From Bacteroidota bacterium (GTDB taxonomy: Bacteria; Bacteroidota; Ignavibacteria; Kryptoniales; JAKASW01), in the NCBI GenBank assembly GCA_021811615.1, contig JAJZNW010000046.1, forward strand, positions 1 to 64,000: a stretch of 64,000 nt of DNA. The letters are read 5' to 3'. Below are positions 26,060 through 35,304 of this stretch, in pieces (the first letter of the stretch is position 1; each line of letters opens with the position of its first letter). Made by a program: the position numbers and the translations under genes. The notes under the pieces are model-generated. The model saw nothing but the letters and a program-made list of their open reading frames with translations, made no database searches and had not been told where the DNA came from.

Positions 26060-26439
26060 ACTCCGTTAATACTCTTGTCTATCATTTGCAGCGTGATTGA
26101 AGTTAACCTCGCCGCCATCTTGAACTGGAGCTGGTTCTTAGCCAGATCCGCCATCTGCTGATCGATATTAACATTGTTTGCACCGCTGTCCAGCGTACCA
26201 CTGTTGTCAACCTGAACTGCCGGCTGAATGTTCTTAATATCCTGGCTGAGCTGAACGTCGTTCGTGGTGTTGGCGATCGCATTGGACAGCTCATGCTGAA
26301 AACTTACATCGACCGTCTTGTATCCGGGTGTCGCGATGTTCGCGATGTTGTTGGCTATGGCCTTGTTTCTGGCTACAAACAGGTCCATCTCTTTTTCAAG
26401 AAGAGGAATCCTGCTTCTGTCAAACAGTCCTATTTTCAT
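26056..26439 (-). CDS. flgB: Flagellar basal-body rod protein FlgB
   Basis: This 127-residue protein has the rod-protein motif FVARNKAIANNIANIATPGYK (about 22-42) and the C-terminal helix LQFKMAARLTSITLQMID. FlgB is the most proximal rod subunit. Its ribosome site GGAG (26448-26451) lies inside the last codons of the upstream 44-aa ORF, whose stop is 2 bases from the flgB ATG, so the two are probably translationally coupled. Confidence 0.96.
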   Translation of the reverse strand: MKIGLFDRSRIPLLEKEMDLFVARNKAIANNIANIATPGYKTVDVSFQHELSNAIANTTNDVQLSQDIKNIQPAVQVDNSGTLDSGANNVNIDQQMADLAKNQLQFKMAARLTSITLQMIDKSINGV

Positions 26440-26441
26440 CT

Positions 26442-26576
26442 TCAGACTCCTAAATAGTTTTCCATCTCGTCGTCCGGCTCCGCTGATATATCTTCGGCAT
26501 CCTGTGTACCGGCGATGAATAACGCCAGTGTGGAAGCGAACGCAATCAACGAAATCATCACCAGATATTTATTCAT
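26442..26576 (-). CDS. 44-residue membrane peptide at the head of the flagellar operon
   Basis: An ATG at 26576 opens 44 codons ending at TGA 26442-26444. AGGAG at 26584-26588 is 7 bases upstream, an excellent ribosome site. The peptide starts MNKYLVMISLIAFAS, a hydrophobic segment (about 4-22), followed by an acidic tail with DAEDISAEPDDEMENY. It could be a single-pass membrane peptide or a short secreted peptide. It is the first gene after the sigma-54-like promoter and ends 2 bases before flgB. I do not recognise a family. It may act as a leader peptide coupling flgB translation, or have its own role. Confidence 0.62.
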   Translation of the reverse strand: MNKYLVMISLIAFASTLALFIAGTQDAEDISAEPDDEMENYLGV

Positions 26577-27304
26577 ACCAACGCTCCTATGCTCTCCGCA
26601 ACTAAATCAACGACTGTGCCAACCCCAATGGTCAAATCCGCGCGGGAAATTGATCCATCACTCCGTCGCTTGCTCAATATTCTCCATTGTTGTTCACTAT
26701 TCGCCAACCCCGGGCTCCATCCGACGATCGCTGCCGTCACGATCATTAGGTAGAGGTGACCTCGTCAACCATATCCGTCCGGCGTTTGGGTTTCAAACCT
26801 TCCCCTGCTCCTTCCTATATATGGCGATTATTATTCAAGCCACTGGCTAATATTCCTCCATTTCCGGGAAATTCAAGCCCACACTATCGAAAGCGCTCCA
26901 AAATCCGAAGAATAATAGCGGCACGCCGATTGTGATTGAAAGCACGAAGGAGTATGGACACGATGTTTATAATTCATCGCAGCGCTAGACCGATGGCTTT
27001 GTGTCACCGGGGGAGATCGCAAGACTCTTCGTCTGCAAATGCTGCCGAAGTTGAAGGCGCGCTAATTCCGGGAGAGATGAAATCGATAGTACCGATGGAA
27101 GAACCATCTCCGGTTGAAACTCTCTCAAAGAGGATCGCTGACGTGAGACATCGATACGTGAAAACCGCGGCAATCGCGCACATACTCCCGACTGCAATGT
27201 CATCCTGTAGTAAGAGACTGAGGGGGCTTGAAGAGTTCGTTCTCTTCAGCACGAAATGAAGACAATGGAAATGGCCTTAACAAGAAAACAAAGGAAGCGT
27301 CCAG
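26577..27304. other. Divergent intergenic region between flagellar and chemotaxis operons
   Basis: About 730 bases hold no gene I can support. The flagellar side contains a sigma-54-type promoter at 26606-26621. Short inverted repeats occur at 26736-26760 (GTCAC/GTGAC), 26753-26763 (GAGGT-G-ACCTC) and 26784-26798 (GTTTG/CAAAC), 140-205 bases upstream of the expected start point. A hairpin TGAAGAG/CTCTTCA lies near 27231-27250 before the plus-strand operon. No clear sigma-28 or sigma-70 promoter was found for the chemotaxis side. Confidence 0.5.
26606..26621 (-). promoter_or_regulatory. Sigma-54 (-24/-12) type promoter of the flagellar operon
   Basis: On the minus strand the bases read TGGCAC, five bases, then TTGAT. 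This matches the -24/-12 consensus TGGCAC-N5-TTGC(A/T) in all but one position (A for C in the -12 GC), with exact spacing. Transcription would start near 26595, about 7 bases before the AGGAG of the 44-residue ORF. Such promoters need RpoN and an enhancer-binding activator; two activator genes of this class lie in the window at 45272-46636 and 52557-53720. Confidence 0.65.
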
Positions 27305-27874
27305 ATGCACTTGCTTAAAAAAATTGCCGTTCAGCTCTCTTTAGTGTTGCTGATATCAGCCGCCTTTTTCGGCACACCCGAGGCACTGGAGTCGAACGCA
27401 ACACCGCTACAATCATTATTCATGATAAAACAAATGCTGCCACAGGTTCAGACAGTTGGGCTTATGTACAAGCAGTCAGCGGACAACAACGGTAATCTGC
27501 TGAGCCAGGTAAAGAGAGCTTCCGCCTCATTTGGAGTGAAGATAGTTCTGGCAGACGTCGAGGGGCTCCCTGATGTAGCAGCCCAGTTCCGCGACCTCAC
27601 AGGGAGTTACCATGTTCAGGCGCTTTGGGTCATCCAGAACAGCAACGTGCTCGGGAGTTCTATCGCGCGGGACTACCTCATAAAGAACTCTGCCCTGAAG
27701 GGTATACCTCTCTTTGCCCCGAATACCGACTGGGTCTCGGCGGGAGCATGCGCGGCTGTGGTCACCGACGGCGGAAATACGAAGCTCTACGTGAATCAAA
27801 AGACTCTTAATGCACTTGGGCTCAAGGTACCGGAGAAGTATGCTTCGGTCACACAAGTTTTGGCATCAAACTGA
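27305..27874 (+). CDS. Periplasmic half-size ABC_sub_bind-like protein
   Basis: This 189-residue protein has a signal peptide (hydrophobic 6-22, cleavage likely near the Ala-rich end). The rest resembles one lobe of the ABC_sub_bind (PF04392) substrate-binding family: MLPQVQTVGLMYKQSADNN, then VLADVEGLPDVAAQFRDL, and the ending VNQKTLNALGLKVPEKYA. Full members have about 320 residues, so roughly half is absent. AAGGAAG precedes the ATG. It starts the chemotaxis operon 9 bases before a transmembrane chemoreceptor gene, so it may be that receptor's periplasmic ligand-binding partner. No transporter genes are nearby. Confidence 0.72.
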   Translation: MHLLKKIAVQLSLVLLISAAFFGTPEALESNATPLQSLFMIKQMLPQVQTVGLMYKQSADNNGNLLSQVKRASASFGVKIVLADVEGLPDVAAQFRDLTGSYHVQALWVIQNSNVLGSSIARDYLIKNSALKGIPLFAPNTDWVSAGACAAVVTDGGNTKLYVNQKTLNALGLKVPEKYASVTQVLASN

Positions 27875-27883
27875 GGATTTAAG

Positions 27884-29815
27884 ATGAACACTAACCAACG
27901 AATCGCGAACATTCGGCTGCGACGGAAATTTTCCATGCTTCTTGTGTCGTTTATTCTATTTGCATGGGCGCTCGTTTTCGTTTACTCGAGATACTCGGTC
28001 GGCGTTTCCGAGCGGCAGTTGAACGACAAAGCCAGCCTGCTCGCGCAGGCAGTCGGCGCACAATCACAATTTGGTCTCATGATGAGCGATTCGTCCGGCC
28101 TCTCGGACGCGTTGCGGAACCTCGTCGGTACCGGCGATGCCGTGGCCGGCGCGTTCTATGCGCCTTCCGGACAAACCCTCGCTCAACTCGATTACGGTTC
28201 CATAAATCTCCCGAACCTGAATCCACTCGCAATGGCAGGAACCGTCAGAAGCGCCAGTATGAATGACGGGACCCCCGTTGTCATTTCAACTGTCAAGGTT
28301 GAAAACAAGAATACCCATCAGCTCCTCGGGTATGTTTCTATCGCGATCTCTTCTCAGTCCCTGTCGTCTGAAAGCACGACCAGCGTTCTGATATCCATTT
28401 TCACATTTCTTTTGTTCGGCTTCTTCGGCCTGGTAGCGATGTACCTTGTGCGGAAAACGGTCATTCTACCCGTGGATTCGCTCAAACAGTCGGTTCAAAA
28501 GGTCGCTGCGGGCGATTTCGATGTACGGGTCGATCTCAATCAGGGAGATGAAATTGGTCAGCTCGCAGCATCGTTCAACATCATGATAGAGAACAGTAAG
28601 AAAGCACTCGACGAAGTAAACTCGAAGACCCAGCAGGCTGAGGAAGCGAGAAAACTGGCCGAGTCAATGCAGCAGGAGTCTGAAGAGAGACAGGCCTATC
28701 TCAAGAAGCAATTCGAAAAAATATCCGACGTCGTCGAGGCAGTAACGAAAGGCGATCTCACAAAAGAGCTCTCCATCGAGAACAACGATGAAGTGGCCGC
28801 CCTTATGGAAAAAGTCAATCAGATGATACGCGACCTGAACGGTTTGATAGGAGAGGTACACCACGCCGGGAATTCCCTGGCTGAAGCGTCCGGTCAGATC
28901 TCTTCTGCCGCTGAGGAAATGTCGACAGGCGCAGCCGAACAGGCGAACCAGACTCGTGAAGTCGCCACTGCTGTCGAGCAAATGTCCAAGACCGTCATCG
29001 AGTCTTCAAAAAATGCGAACGAAGCCGCCGGTATGGCGAAAAAAGCATCCGACCTTGCCAATGCGGGCGAAAAAGTTTTCCAGGAAACCATCGATGGGAT
29101 GACGAAGATCGCCAAGCTCGTGAAGAAGTCTGCCGAGATAGTCGATACTCTCGGCAAGTCGAGCGCGCAGATAGGCGAAATTATACAGGTGATCGACGAT
29201 ATCGCGGACCAGACCAACCTGCTGGCCTTGAACGCCGCGATTGAAGCGGCAAGAGCCGGCGAGCAAGGACGTGGATTTGCAGTCGTCGCCGATGAAGTCA
29301 GAAAACTTGCAGAGCGCACCACGTCGGCAACGAAAGAAATTGCAGGCATGATCAAGAGGATCCAGCAGGAGACCACTCAGGTTGTATTAGCCATGACTGA
29401 GGGAAATACCGAAGCGGAGAACGGTATGAAGCTCGCCGACAAGGCTGCCGAATCCCTCTCCGAAATAATCTCCTCTGTGAACGGCGTCGTCGGCATGATC
29501 AATCAAATTGCCGCCGCCGGCGAAGAACAATCTTCCGCAAGCGAACAGATTTCACACAACGTCGAGAGTATCTCCTCCGTGTCGGGACATGTGTCGGCAG
29601 CTACGGTGGACTTAGCCAGAACTGCGGAGAACCTCAATCGCCTCACGGAACACCTGCGTGAGCTTATCGAACGGTTCCATCTCGATTCAAACCTGGAAGA
29701 GAGAAGCTCGTACGGGGTCAGGGAAAACGGCAAGATCGTTCCTCTCACGAAAAGCGCTTACAGGACCGACTCCCATTCAAACGGTTCCAACTCAAACGGT
29801 TCCAGGAGGAAATGA
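27884..29815 (+). CDS. Methyl-accepting chemotaxis protein, transmembrane
   Basis: This 643-residue receptor has a membrane helix near 17-37, a periplasmic domain of about 125 residues, a second helix near 164-188, a HAMP domain (about 190-242), a second HAMP-like stretch (about 275-325) and the cytoplasmic signalling domain. The highly conserved tip contains [20 protein letters not shown] and [18 protein letters not shown]. The C-terminal tail holds a Ser/Asn repeat. GAGG lies before the ATG. It stands between the small periplasmic protein and cheW. Confidence 0.95.
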   Translation: MNTNQRIANIRLRRKFSMLLVSFILFAWALVFVYSRYSVGVSERQLNDKASLLAQAVGAQSQFGLMMSDSSGLSDALRNLVGTGDAVAGAFYAPSGQTLAQLDYGSINLPNLNPLAMAGTVRSASMNDGTPVVISTVKVENKNTHQLLGYVSIAISSQSLSSESTTSVLISIFTFLLFGFFGLVAMYLVRKTVILPVDSLKQSVQKVAAGDFDVRVDLNQGDEIGQLAASFNIMIENSKKALDEVNSKTQQAEEARKLAESMQQESEERQAYLKKQFEKISDVVEAVTKGDLTKELSIENNDEVAALMEKVNQMIRDLNGLIGEVHHAGNSLAEASGQISSAAEEMSTGAAEQANQTREVATAVEQMSKTVIESSKNANEAAGMAKKASDLANAGEKVFQETIDGMTKIAKLVKKSAEIVDTLGKSSAQIGEIIQVIDDIADQTNLLALNAAIEAARAGEQGRGFAVVADEVRKLAERTTSATKEIAGMIKRIQQETTQVVLAMTEGNTEAENGMKLADKAAESLSEIISSVNGVVGMINQIAAAGEEQSSASEQISHNVESISSVSGHVSAATVDLARTAENLNRLTEHLRELIERFHLDSNLEERSSYGVRENGKIVPLTKSAYRTDSHSNGSNSNGSRRK

Positions 29816-29818
29816 AAA

Positions 29819-30316
29819 ATGACTGCCGTTAGCAGCAATCAATCCAAAGAAACCATTTACCAGCTGGTAAGCTTCGTAATCGAAAACGAGGAATTCGGTG
29901 TCGATATACTGAAGGTCCAGGAAATTATTCGCACCGTTGATATCACACGTGTTCCAAAGTCACCCGATTTTGTCGAAGGGGTAATCAACCTTCGCGGCAA
30001 GATCGTTCCGGTTATCGATCTCCGCAAGAGGTTCGGAATGGCACGGAAAGACCGTGACAACGATACCAGGATAATTGTCGTCGAGCTCGTCGACAAAGTC
30101 GTCGGCTTTCTTGTGGACAAGGTGAAAGAAGTGATAAGAGTTGAGAAGACCGTCATCGAGCCGCCTCCCGAATTGACTACATCCATCAATTCGAGCTACA
30201 TCACCGGTGTAGCGAAACTACAGGACCGGCTTCTTATCCTTCTCGACCTCGACAAGGTACTCTCTTCCGATGAGCAGGACAAACTCGCGGAAGTCGAGAC
30301 TGAAGTGAATGCATGA
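29819..30316 (+). CDS. cheW: Chemotaxis coupling protein CheW
   Basis: This 165-residue protein is a single CheW domain: FVIENEEFGVDILKVQEIIR, the receptor/kinase contact region VINLRGKIVPVIDLRKRF and the closing LLILLDLDKVLSSDE. CheW links chemoreceptors to CheA. It begins 3 bases after the receptor stop. Confidence 0.96.
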   Translation: MTAVSSNQSKETIYQLVSFVIENEEFGVDILKVQEIIRTVDITRVPKSPDFVEGVINLRGKIVPVIDLRKRFGMARKDRDNDTRIIVVELVDKVVGFLVDKVKEVIRVEKTVIEPPPELTTSINSSYITGVAKLQDRLLILLDLDKVLSSDEQDKLAEVETEVNA

Positions 30317-30378
30317 ACATCATGGTTAACCAAACAAAGAAAGAATCAGTTTGATCTTCTCAGCGAGGCGGGCAGAAA

Positions 30379-30729
30379 GTGAAGTGGCTGTATAACACAC
30401 ATTTATCGACGCGCATAATCCTCACTTCCGTGATGGCTGCCCCGGTGTTGATCGCTTCACCGGTTATCAACGGGAACGATCCTAACGGATGCACCGCCTC
30501 GGCGTCGGTCGGTCGCGGATATTCAGCCGAGAACGGCTGCGGCCTCAGCGACCCGAAGTCCATATCGCGAGGCACAGCTCTGATGTTCACCCCCTCCGTA
30601 ATATCGGCCGGGAGATTGGCAGCGCGATCGGGAGCCGCCGCCGGTTTTGTCGAATCAACCGCTCGTTTCCAGATTCAGACATCTATGTTCGGGACGACCG
30701 AACCCGATCAATCGCCACTACGGGTGTGA
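30379..30729 (+). pseudogene. Possible remnant of a chemoreceptor N-terminus
   Basis: A GTG-started frame of 116 codons begins MKWLYNTHLSTRIILTSVMA, which resembles the first membrane helix of chemoreceptors. The rest (Gly/Ser/Ala-rich with scattered Cys) matches nothing I know and has no signalling domain. No good ribosome site is seen. It lies in the 459-base gap between cheW and the PAS chemoreceptor. It may be the eroded 5' part of a receptor gene, or a chance frame. Confidence 0.3.
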
Positions 30730-30775
30730 TAATGGAAACGAACTACAGCATGAATGCAGAAGGACCATTTCTCGA

Positions 30776-32536
30776 ATGATTGCAGGACTGAGAGTCACCA
30801 CAAAAATAGCCGCAGCTGCGCTGCTCGCCGCAGGAGTTTCGCTCGCGGCCGGATATACTCACAGTACATTGATGATGGCTGTTTCGGTAATAGGTTTCCC
30901 GGTATTGGGGTTCATGCTTGCGGCGGGGATATCCAATCCGATCAGAAAGCTTGGCGAAGATGCCGTGAAAATCGCAGCGGGCAATTACGACGTTGAGGAG
31001 CGCTCGGTACAAAGCGCCGAACTTAGAAGTCTAGCCGCGTCATTGCACAGAATCGCCACTCATGTTAAAGACGAAGCCGCAATTTCAAAGAGCATCCAGC
31101 TCAGCATCGAAAGTCCTTTTTTCATGACTGACAAAGACACGACATTGACATTCATCAACAGAGCAGCATGCGAACTTATGCAAGTGAATGCCGGAGATGC
31201 TATCGGGAAAATGAAAACTCTGGAGTTGTTCGGGACAGACCAGGCGACCAGGACCGCGCTTGCGGGTACGCCCGTCCCCGCTTTCGAGGTGAACATCCGC
31301 AATAAAGCAGGTGAGTCAATACCGGTAATTGCAAGCGCGGGCCCGATCAGAAAGGCGAACCGCGAAATCGTCGGAGCTTTCCTGACGTTCATCGATCTTA
31401 GAAACAGCATCCAGAGGCAGAAGGAGTACCTCAAACAACAGACCGGGCCGATCGAGGAAGCGATCAAAGCTCTCGCCTCGGGGGACCTGACCAAGGGCGT
31501 CGCCATCGAAGAAGACAGCCAGTTATTTGAGCTCGGTACTGAGGTCAATAAGGCGATTGCCAGCCTAAGGAACACTCTCAAACAGGTTTCCGAGACTTCA
31601 ACCGCAGCAGCCACCGCTTCGTCGCAAATAAGCAGTTCGACGGAGGAACTCTCCGCGGGAGCTCAGGAACAATCCACCCAGACCGGCGAGGTTGCTGCAG
31701 CCGTGGAAGAGATGACCAGAACGGTCGTCGAAAATTCCAGGAATGCTACTTTGACCGCCGACATCGCAAAGAAAAACGGAATCGTCGCCAACGAGGGGAG
31801 CAAAATCGTCGACCAGACGGTGCTCAAAATAAGGGAAATTGCCGAAGTAGTTCAGAACTCTGCCGCCACCGTGGAACGACTCGGGTCGGCATCACAAGAA
31901 ATCGGCGAGATAGTACTGGTCATAGATGATATTGCAGACCAGACCAACCTCCTTGCCTTGAACGCTGCCATCGAAGCTGCCAGAGCAGGAGAAGAAGGAC
32001 GTGGTTTTGCGGTAGTTGCCGATGAGGTGAAGAAGCTCGCCGAGAGAACAACTGCTGCGACAAAACAAATCGCTGCTATGATTAAGAATGTTCAGGCCGA
32101 GGCGAGCGTAGCGGTCGCATCGATGAAACGCGGCAACATCGAAGTCGCAAAAGGGATTGAACTCGCAGACATGGCCGGTAAGTCACTTAAGAATATCGTG
32201 AACAACACCGACAATGTCGTGGATATGATGATGCAGATCGCCGCTGCGAGCGAGGAGCAATCATCGACCAGCGAGCAAATATCACAGAACGTGGAATCGA
32301 TCTCGACGGTCTCGATTGAATCCGCAAAAGGGATAGCACAGATAGCACGGGCAACCGAAGACCTGTCCCGGCTTACCGGGGAGCTCCAAAAGCTCACAAC
32401 AAATTTCAAATTTAGCGGCAGCGGACAATACCGCCGCGGCCCGTCGATCGGCACTGATTCGATACGCCAGGAAGAACGCAAAGAAGCTCAATCCGCCGGA
32501 AAATCCACACCGGCGCTTACGACGAGAGGGTCATGA
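30776..32536 (+). CDS. PAS-containing chemoreceptor without a periplasmic domain
   Basis: I use the ATG at 30776 (586 residues, [11 protein letters not shown]) because AGAAGGA lies upstream and the longer frame adds non-conserved sequence. Two membrane helices (about 8-25 and 30-50) are separated by only a few residues, so nothing extends into the periplasm. A HAMP domain follows, then a PAS domain (about 105-215), a second HAMP-like part and the signalling domain with the tip [20 protein letters not shown]. This layout suggests sensing of an internal or membrane signal such as redox or energy state, as in Aer; the PAS ligand is unknown. It overlaps fapA by 4 bases. Confidence 0.92.
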   Translation: MIAGLRVTTKIAAAALLAAGVSLAAGYTHSTLMMAVSVIGFPVLGFMLAAGISNPIRKLGEDAVKIAAGNYDVEERSVQSAELRSLAASLHRIATHVKDEAAISKSIQLSIESPFFMTDKDTTLTFINRAACELMQVNAGDAIGKMKTLELFGTDQATRTALAGTPVPAFEVNIRNKAGESIPVIASAGPIRKANREIVGAFLTFIDLRNSIQRQKEYLKQQTGPIEEAIKALASGDLTKGVAIEEDSQLFELGTEVNKAIASLRNTLKQVSETSTAAATASSQISSSTEELSAGAQEQSTQTGEVAAAVEEMTRTVVENSRNATLTADIAKKNGIVANEGSKIVDQTVLKIREIAEVVQNSAATVERLGSASQEIGEIVLVIDDIADQTNLLALNAAIEAARAGEEGRGFAVVADEVKKLAERTTAATKQIAAMIKNVQAEASVAVASMKRGNIEVAKGIELADMAGKSLKNIVNNTDNVVDMMMQIAAASEEQSSTSEQISQNVESISTVSIESAKGIAQIARATEDLSRLTGELQKLTTNFKFSGSGQYRRGPSIGTDSIRQEERKEAQSAGKSTPALTTRGS

Positions 32537-33918
32537 TAAATATGAGTCAGCCAGAAGACGAACGTCGGGAGCGGATAAAAGTGGACGTCGCGAACAGGCA
32601 AGTCAGTCTCGATATCTCTAACGACGGCTACGAAGCGTACGCAGTCGTCGAAAAGGAAGGTCTAGATCTGTCAGACATCCAGGCCATACTCGAAGCTGAC
32701 GGCATTGTGTACGGTGTCGACTTGAACGCGGCACGCGCGGCTATCAAAAACCCGGGTGTGAGAACGTTGGTCGCACGCGGCTCGAGACATTCCGACGGTA
32801 GCGACGGTTTTTACAAACGGTTGGAATCCCGCCCGCAATCCGATGGTGAAAAGAAATTCACCATCACCAACGTGTTCGCCGGAGATGTCCTGGGTGAGAT
32901 ATACAAGCCCACTGCAGGGAGCGTCGGCATAGACATATTTGGCAGGAAAGTGCAGCCGAAGGAAGGTAAACCGGTTAACGTATTCACAGGTCCAGAGATC
33001 AAACGAACCGACACAGAAGATAAGATTATCCTTGAAGCCGCCGCAGACGGTTACCTCCGAGTTGGAGCCGCCAGTGTAGAGATCGCCCCGCAGCATACGA
33101 TCCACGGCGACGTCGACTATTCGGCCGGCGAGCTCGAGTTCGCGGGGTCATTGCAGGTCATCGGCGACATCAAAGGGAGCGGAAGCCTCAAGATCCGGCA
33201 CGACCTTCACATCGAAGGATCTGTGGAGGACGCCAAGATAATCGTCGGCGGGAACGTCGTAGTGGAAAAGAGCTTTGTCGGTCGGGGTGACGGCCTGATC
33301 AGGGCAGGCGGAAATGTAGACGTCAACGTTGTGTTGAACCAGATGATAGAGGCAGAAGGATCTATTAAAGTCGGGAGAGAATGCGTAAACGCTCACCTGA
33401 TCGCCTCGGAAAAGGTAATCGGAACGAACGCCACGATCATGGGAGGTACAGTAGCCGCTGGAGAAGCAATCGAAGCTCGTACGATCGGCGGCGAGCTCTA
33501 TTCTACGACGAGAATAAAAGTCGGTATGGCCGAGCTCCTGAGGGAGAACGCGATCGCCATAGATCGAGAAATTCAGCTGCAGGCCAAAACGATCGAACAG
33601 CTCAAGAACGATATCTATCTATTGGTAAGGGAGCGGATCGACAGCAACAACTTCACCGGAGAGAAGGCCGAGCAGCTCAAGCTCCTCCAGGACAAACTCC
33701 GGCGTCAAAACGATCTTGTGAAGGAGCTTTCCGCAAAGAAGCAGGAAAAAGTGCTGGAGATGAGCCGCAAGAAATGTCCGAAACTAATCGTGCTTGGTAC
33801 AATCCATCAGAGTGTAGTCGCCGAAATAAACGGCGTCAGGGTTCCCCTCAAAAGGAGCTACAGTAATACTACTTTCGAAGAGTTGAGAAATGAAATCATT
33901 CGAACTAAGAACTTGTGA
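32533..33918 (+). CDS. FapA/DUF342 family protein
   Basis: This 461-residue protein matches the FapA (DUF342) family: an N-terminal domain with [20 protein letters not shown], a central beta-helix-like part with [20 protein letters not shown] and [20 protein letters not shown], and a C-terminal coiled coil (about 330-410). Family members are tied to polar flagellar or pilus regulation and cell polarity in some bacteria; the mechanism is not settled. The ATG at 32533 overlaps the receptor stop as ATGA; an ATG at 32542 is an alternative. It is co-transcribed with chemotaxis genes. Confidence 0.88.
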   Translation: MINMSQPEDERRERIKVDVANRQVSLDISNDGYEAYAVVEKEGLDLSDIQAILEADGIVYGVDLNAARAAIKNPGVRTLVARGSRHSDGSDGFYKRLESRPQSDGEKKFTITNVFAGDVLGEIYKPTAGSVGIDIFGRKVQPKEGKPVNVFTGPEIKRTDTEDKIILEAAADGYLRVGAASVEIAPQHTIHGDVDYSAGELEFAGSLQVIGDIKGSGSLKIRHDLHIEGSVEDAKIIVGGNVVVEKSFVGRGDGLIRAGGNVDVNVVLNQMIEAEGSIKVGRECVNAHLIASEKVIGTNATIMGGTVAAGEAIEARTIGGELYSTTRIKVGMAELLRENAIAIDREIQLQAKTIEQLKNDIYLLVRERIDSNNFTGEKAEQLKLLQDKLRRQNDLVKELSAKKQEKVLEMSRKKCPKLIVLGTIHQSVVAEINGVRVPLKRSYSNTTFEELRNEIIRTKNL

Positions 33919-33924
33919 GCGATT

Positions 33925-35295
33925 ATGATTGACGAATTGATCGAACAGTTGCATACGCAGGATCCTTCGGGCAAAAGGAACGCGTTGGAAGCATTGTACG
34001 ACTACTCGGAGGACGATCGCGTGATCGAAGCGGCCGCATACCTGCTAACCGACCCGGACCGTGGAGTCAGGGAGGCTGCCTCGCATGTCCTCGTGCTTTG
34101 CCTGAACGAGAAAGCGGCCTCGCTGACCGCGACTCATATTCAGAGCATGAATATAGCAGTAAGGAACCTTGCCGGCGACGCTCTAGTCAGAATGCAGGGC
34201 GTCGCGGTCAACGCACTCCTTCCCTACGTGGAATCGCCTGATAAAGACGTGAGAAAATTTGCGATCGACATCCTCGCTCAACTTCCCGCTACTGCGGAAA
34301 GCGTGGAGAAGATCGCTGCCCATTTGCGAGACACCGACCAAAATGTGGTTTGCGCTTCCGTCGACGCATTGGGCGCCCTCCACGCCAACGAGCATGTGGG
34401 TGAGCTTCTCGAGTTGTACGACGAAGCGGGGTACGCCAGGCCGAACGTCGTAAATGCAGCGGCAAAGATCCAGGGAAACGCCGACCTTCAGTTTTTCGTC
34501 AAGGCGCTCTCCGATCAGGACCCGATCGTCCAGCTTGCGGCCGCCGATGCTTTGTCAACACGGAAGGACCGCAAGACAATGGACATCCTCCTTGAAAAGT
34601 TGAACCAGGTGTCAGGACTTGCAAAACCCGTAATCCTTCATTCGCTCGTAGTCCTGTTCGAATCGGCCGAAAGAAAAGAAGCGATGCCTGAAGCGTTGAA
34701 GCCGGATCTGCTCGAGATGCTCGACGATCCCGATCCCACTTACGTAAGGACCGCCGTCCGTGGTCTCGCTAATCTTGTGGACGATGATGTTCTTGACGCC
34801 CTGATTAATCATATCGGGAAGGCGGATTCCATTGACGCAGCGATATTGCCGGTCCTTACCGGGCAGGCTCAGAAATCGATACCCATCGCATTGGCGCGCG
34901 CACAGGCAATCGACAATCCCGTCTCGACAATAAAAATGATCGTACTCCTGATTCAGAACTTGAGCGATTCGAGCTTCAAGTTCCCCGACAATGAAGAGAC
35001 CAGGGCGATGGCCGAATTCATAGGTACGCACCTCAGCAGCCTGGACGTCGAAACACGAATTATAGCCCTCAGCAAGTGCATCTCGCTCGGCAACGTCTGG
35101 GCGCAGCAGCTTGTCAAAGCAAGTCTCAACGATCCTGAGACCGCCGTCAAGATACTCGCACTCGATCTGGCTGCGAAACTCGGTCCCCGTCTTTTCGAGA
35201 AGGAGCTCGATACGCTCACGAGCGACGACGACGTAGAAATAAGATCGACAGCCATAATTCTGGTAACCCAATTGACATCGAACCGAAGGAATTAG
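33925..35295 (+). CDS. HEAT-repeat protein in the chemotaxis operon
   Basis: This 456-residue protein consists of about ten helical HEAT-type repeats, for example DPDRGVREAASHVLVLCL, DKDVRKFAIDILAQL, DQNVVCASVDALGAL and DPTYVRTAVRGLANLV. No catalytic motif, signal peptide or membrane helix is present. HEAT arrays serve as protein-binding scaffolds. It lies between fapA and cheR with 6- and 9-base gaps, so it is expressed with the signalling array and may scaffold or tune it. That role is inference. Confidence 0.85.
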   Translation: MIDELIEQLHTQDPSGKRNALEALYDYSEDDRVIEAAAYLLTDPDRGVREAASHVLVLCLNEKAASLTATHIQSMNIAVRNLAGDALVRMQGVAVNALLPYVESPDKDVRKFAIDILAQLPATAESVEKIAAHLRDTDQNVVCASVDALGALHANEHVGELLELYDEAGYARPNVVNAAAKIQGNADLQFFVKALSDQDPIVQLAAADALSTRKDRKTMDILLEKLNQVSGLAKPVILHSLVVLFESAERKEAMPEALKPDLLEMLDDPDPTYVRTAVRGLANLVDDDVLDALINHIGKADSIDAAILPVLTGQAQKSIPIALARAQAIDNPVSTIKMIVLLIQNLSDSSFKFPDNEETRAMAEFIGTHLSSLDVETRIIALSKCISLGNVWAQQLVKASLNDPETAVKILALDLAAKLGPRLFEKELDTLTSDDDVEIRSTAIILVTQLTSNRRN

Positions 35296-35304
35296 GGCAG
35301 GCTG

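Noticed and set aside
26936-27259. 107-residue plus-strand frame in the divergent intergenic region
   Set aside because: No recognisable family, no consistent hydrophobic or domain pattern, and the minus strand is open over part of the same stretch. An AGGAG is near the second ATG but is not enough by itself.
30489-30779. Alternative plus-strand frames around the start of the PAS receptor
   Set aside because: They overlap the receptor's 5' region in other frames and do not resemble any protein; the receptor start at 30776 has a ribosome site.
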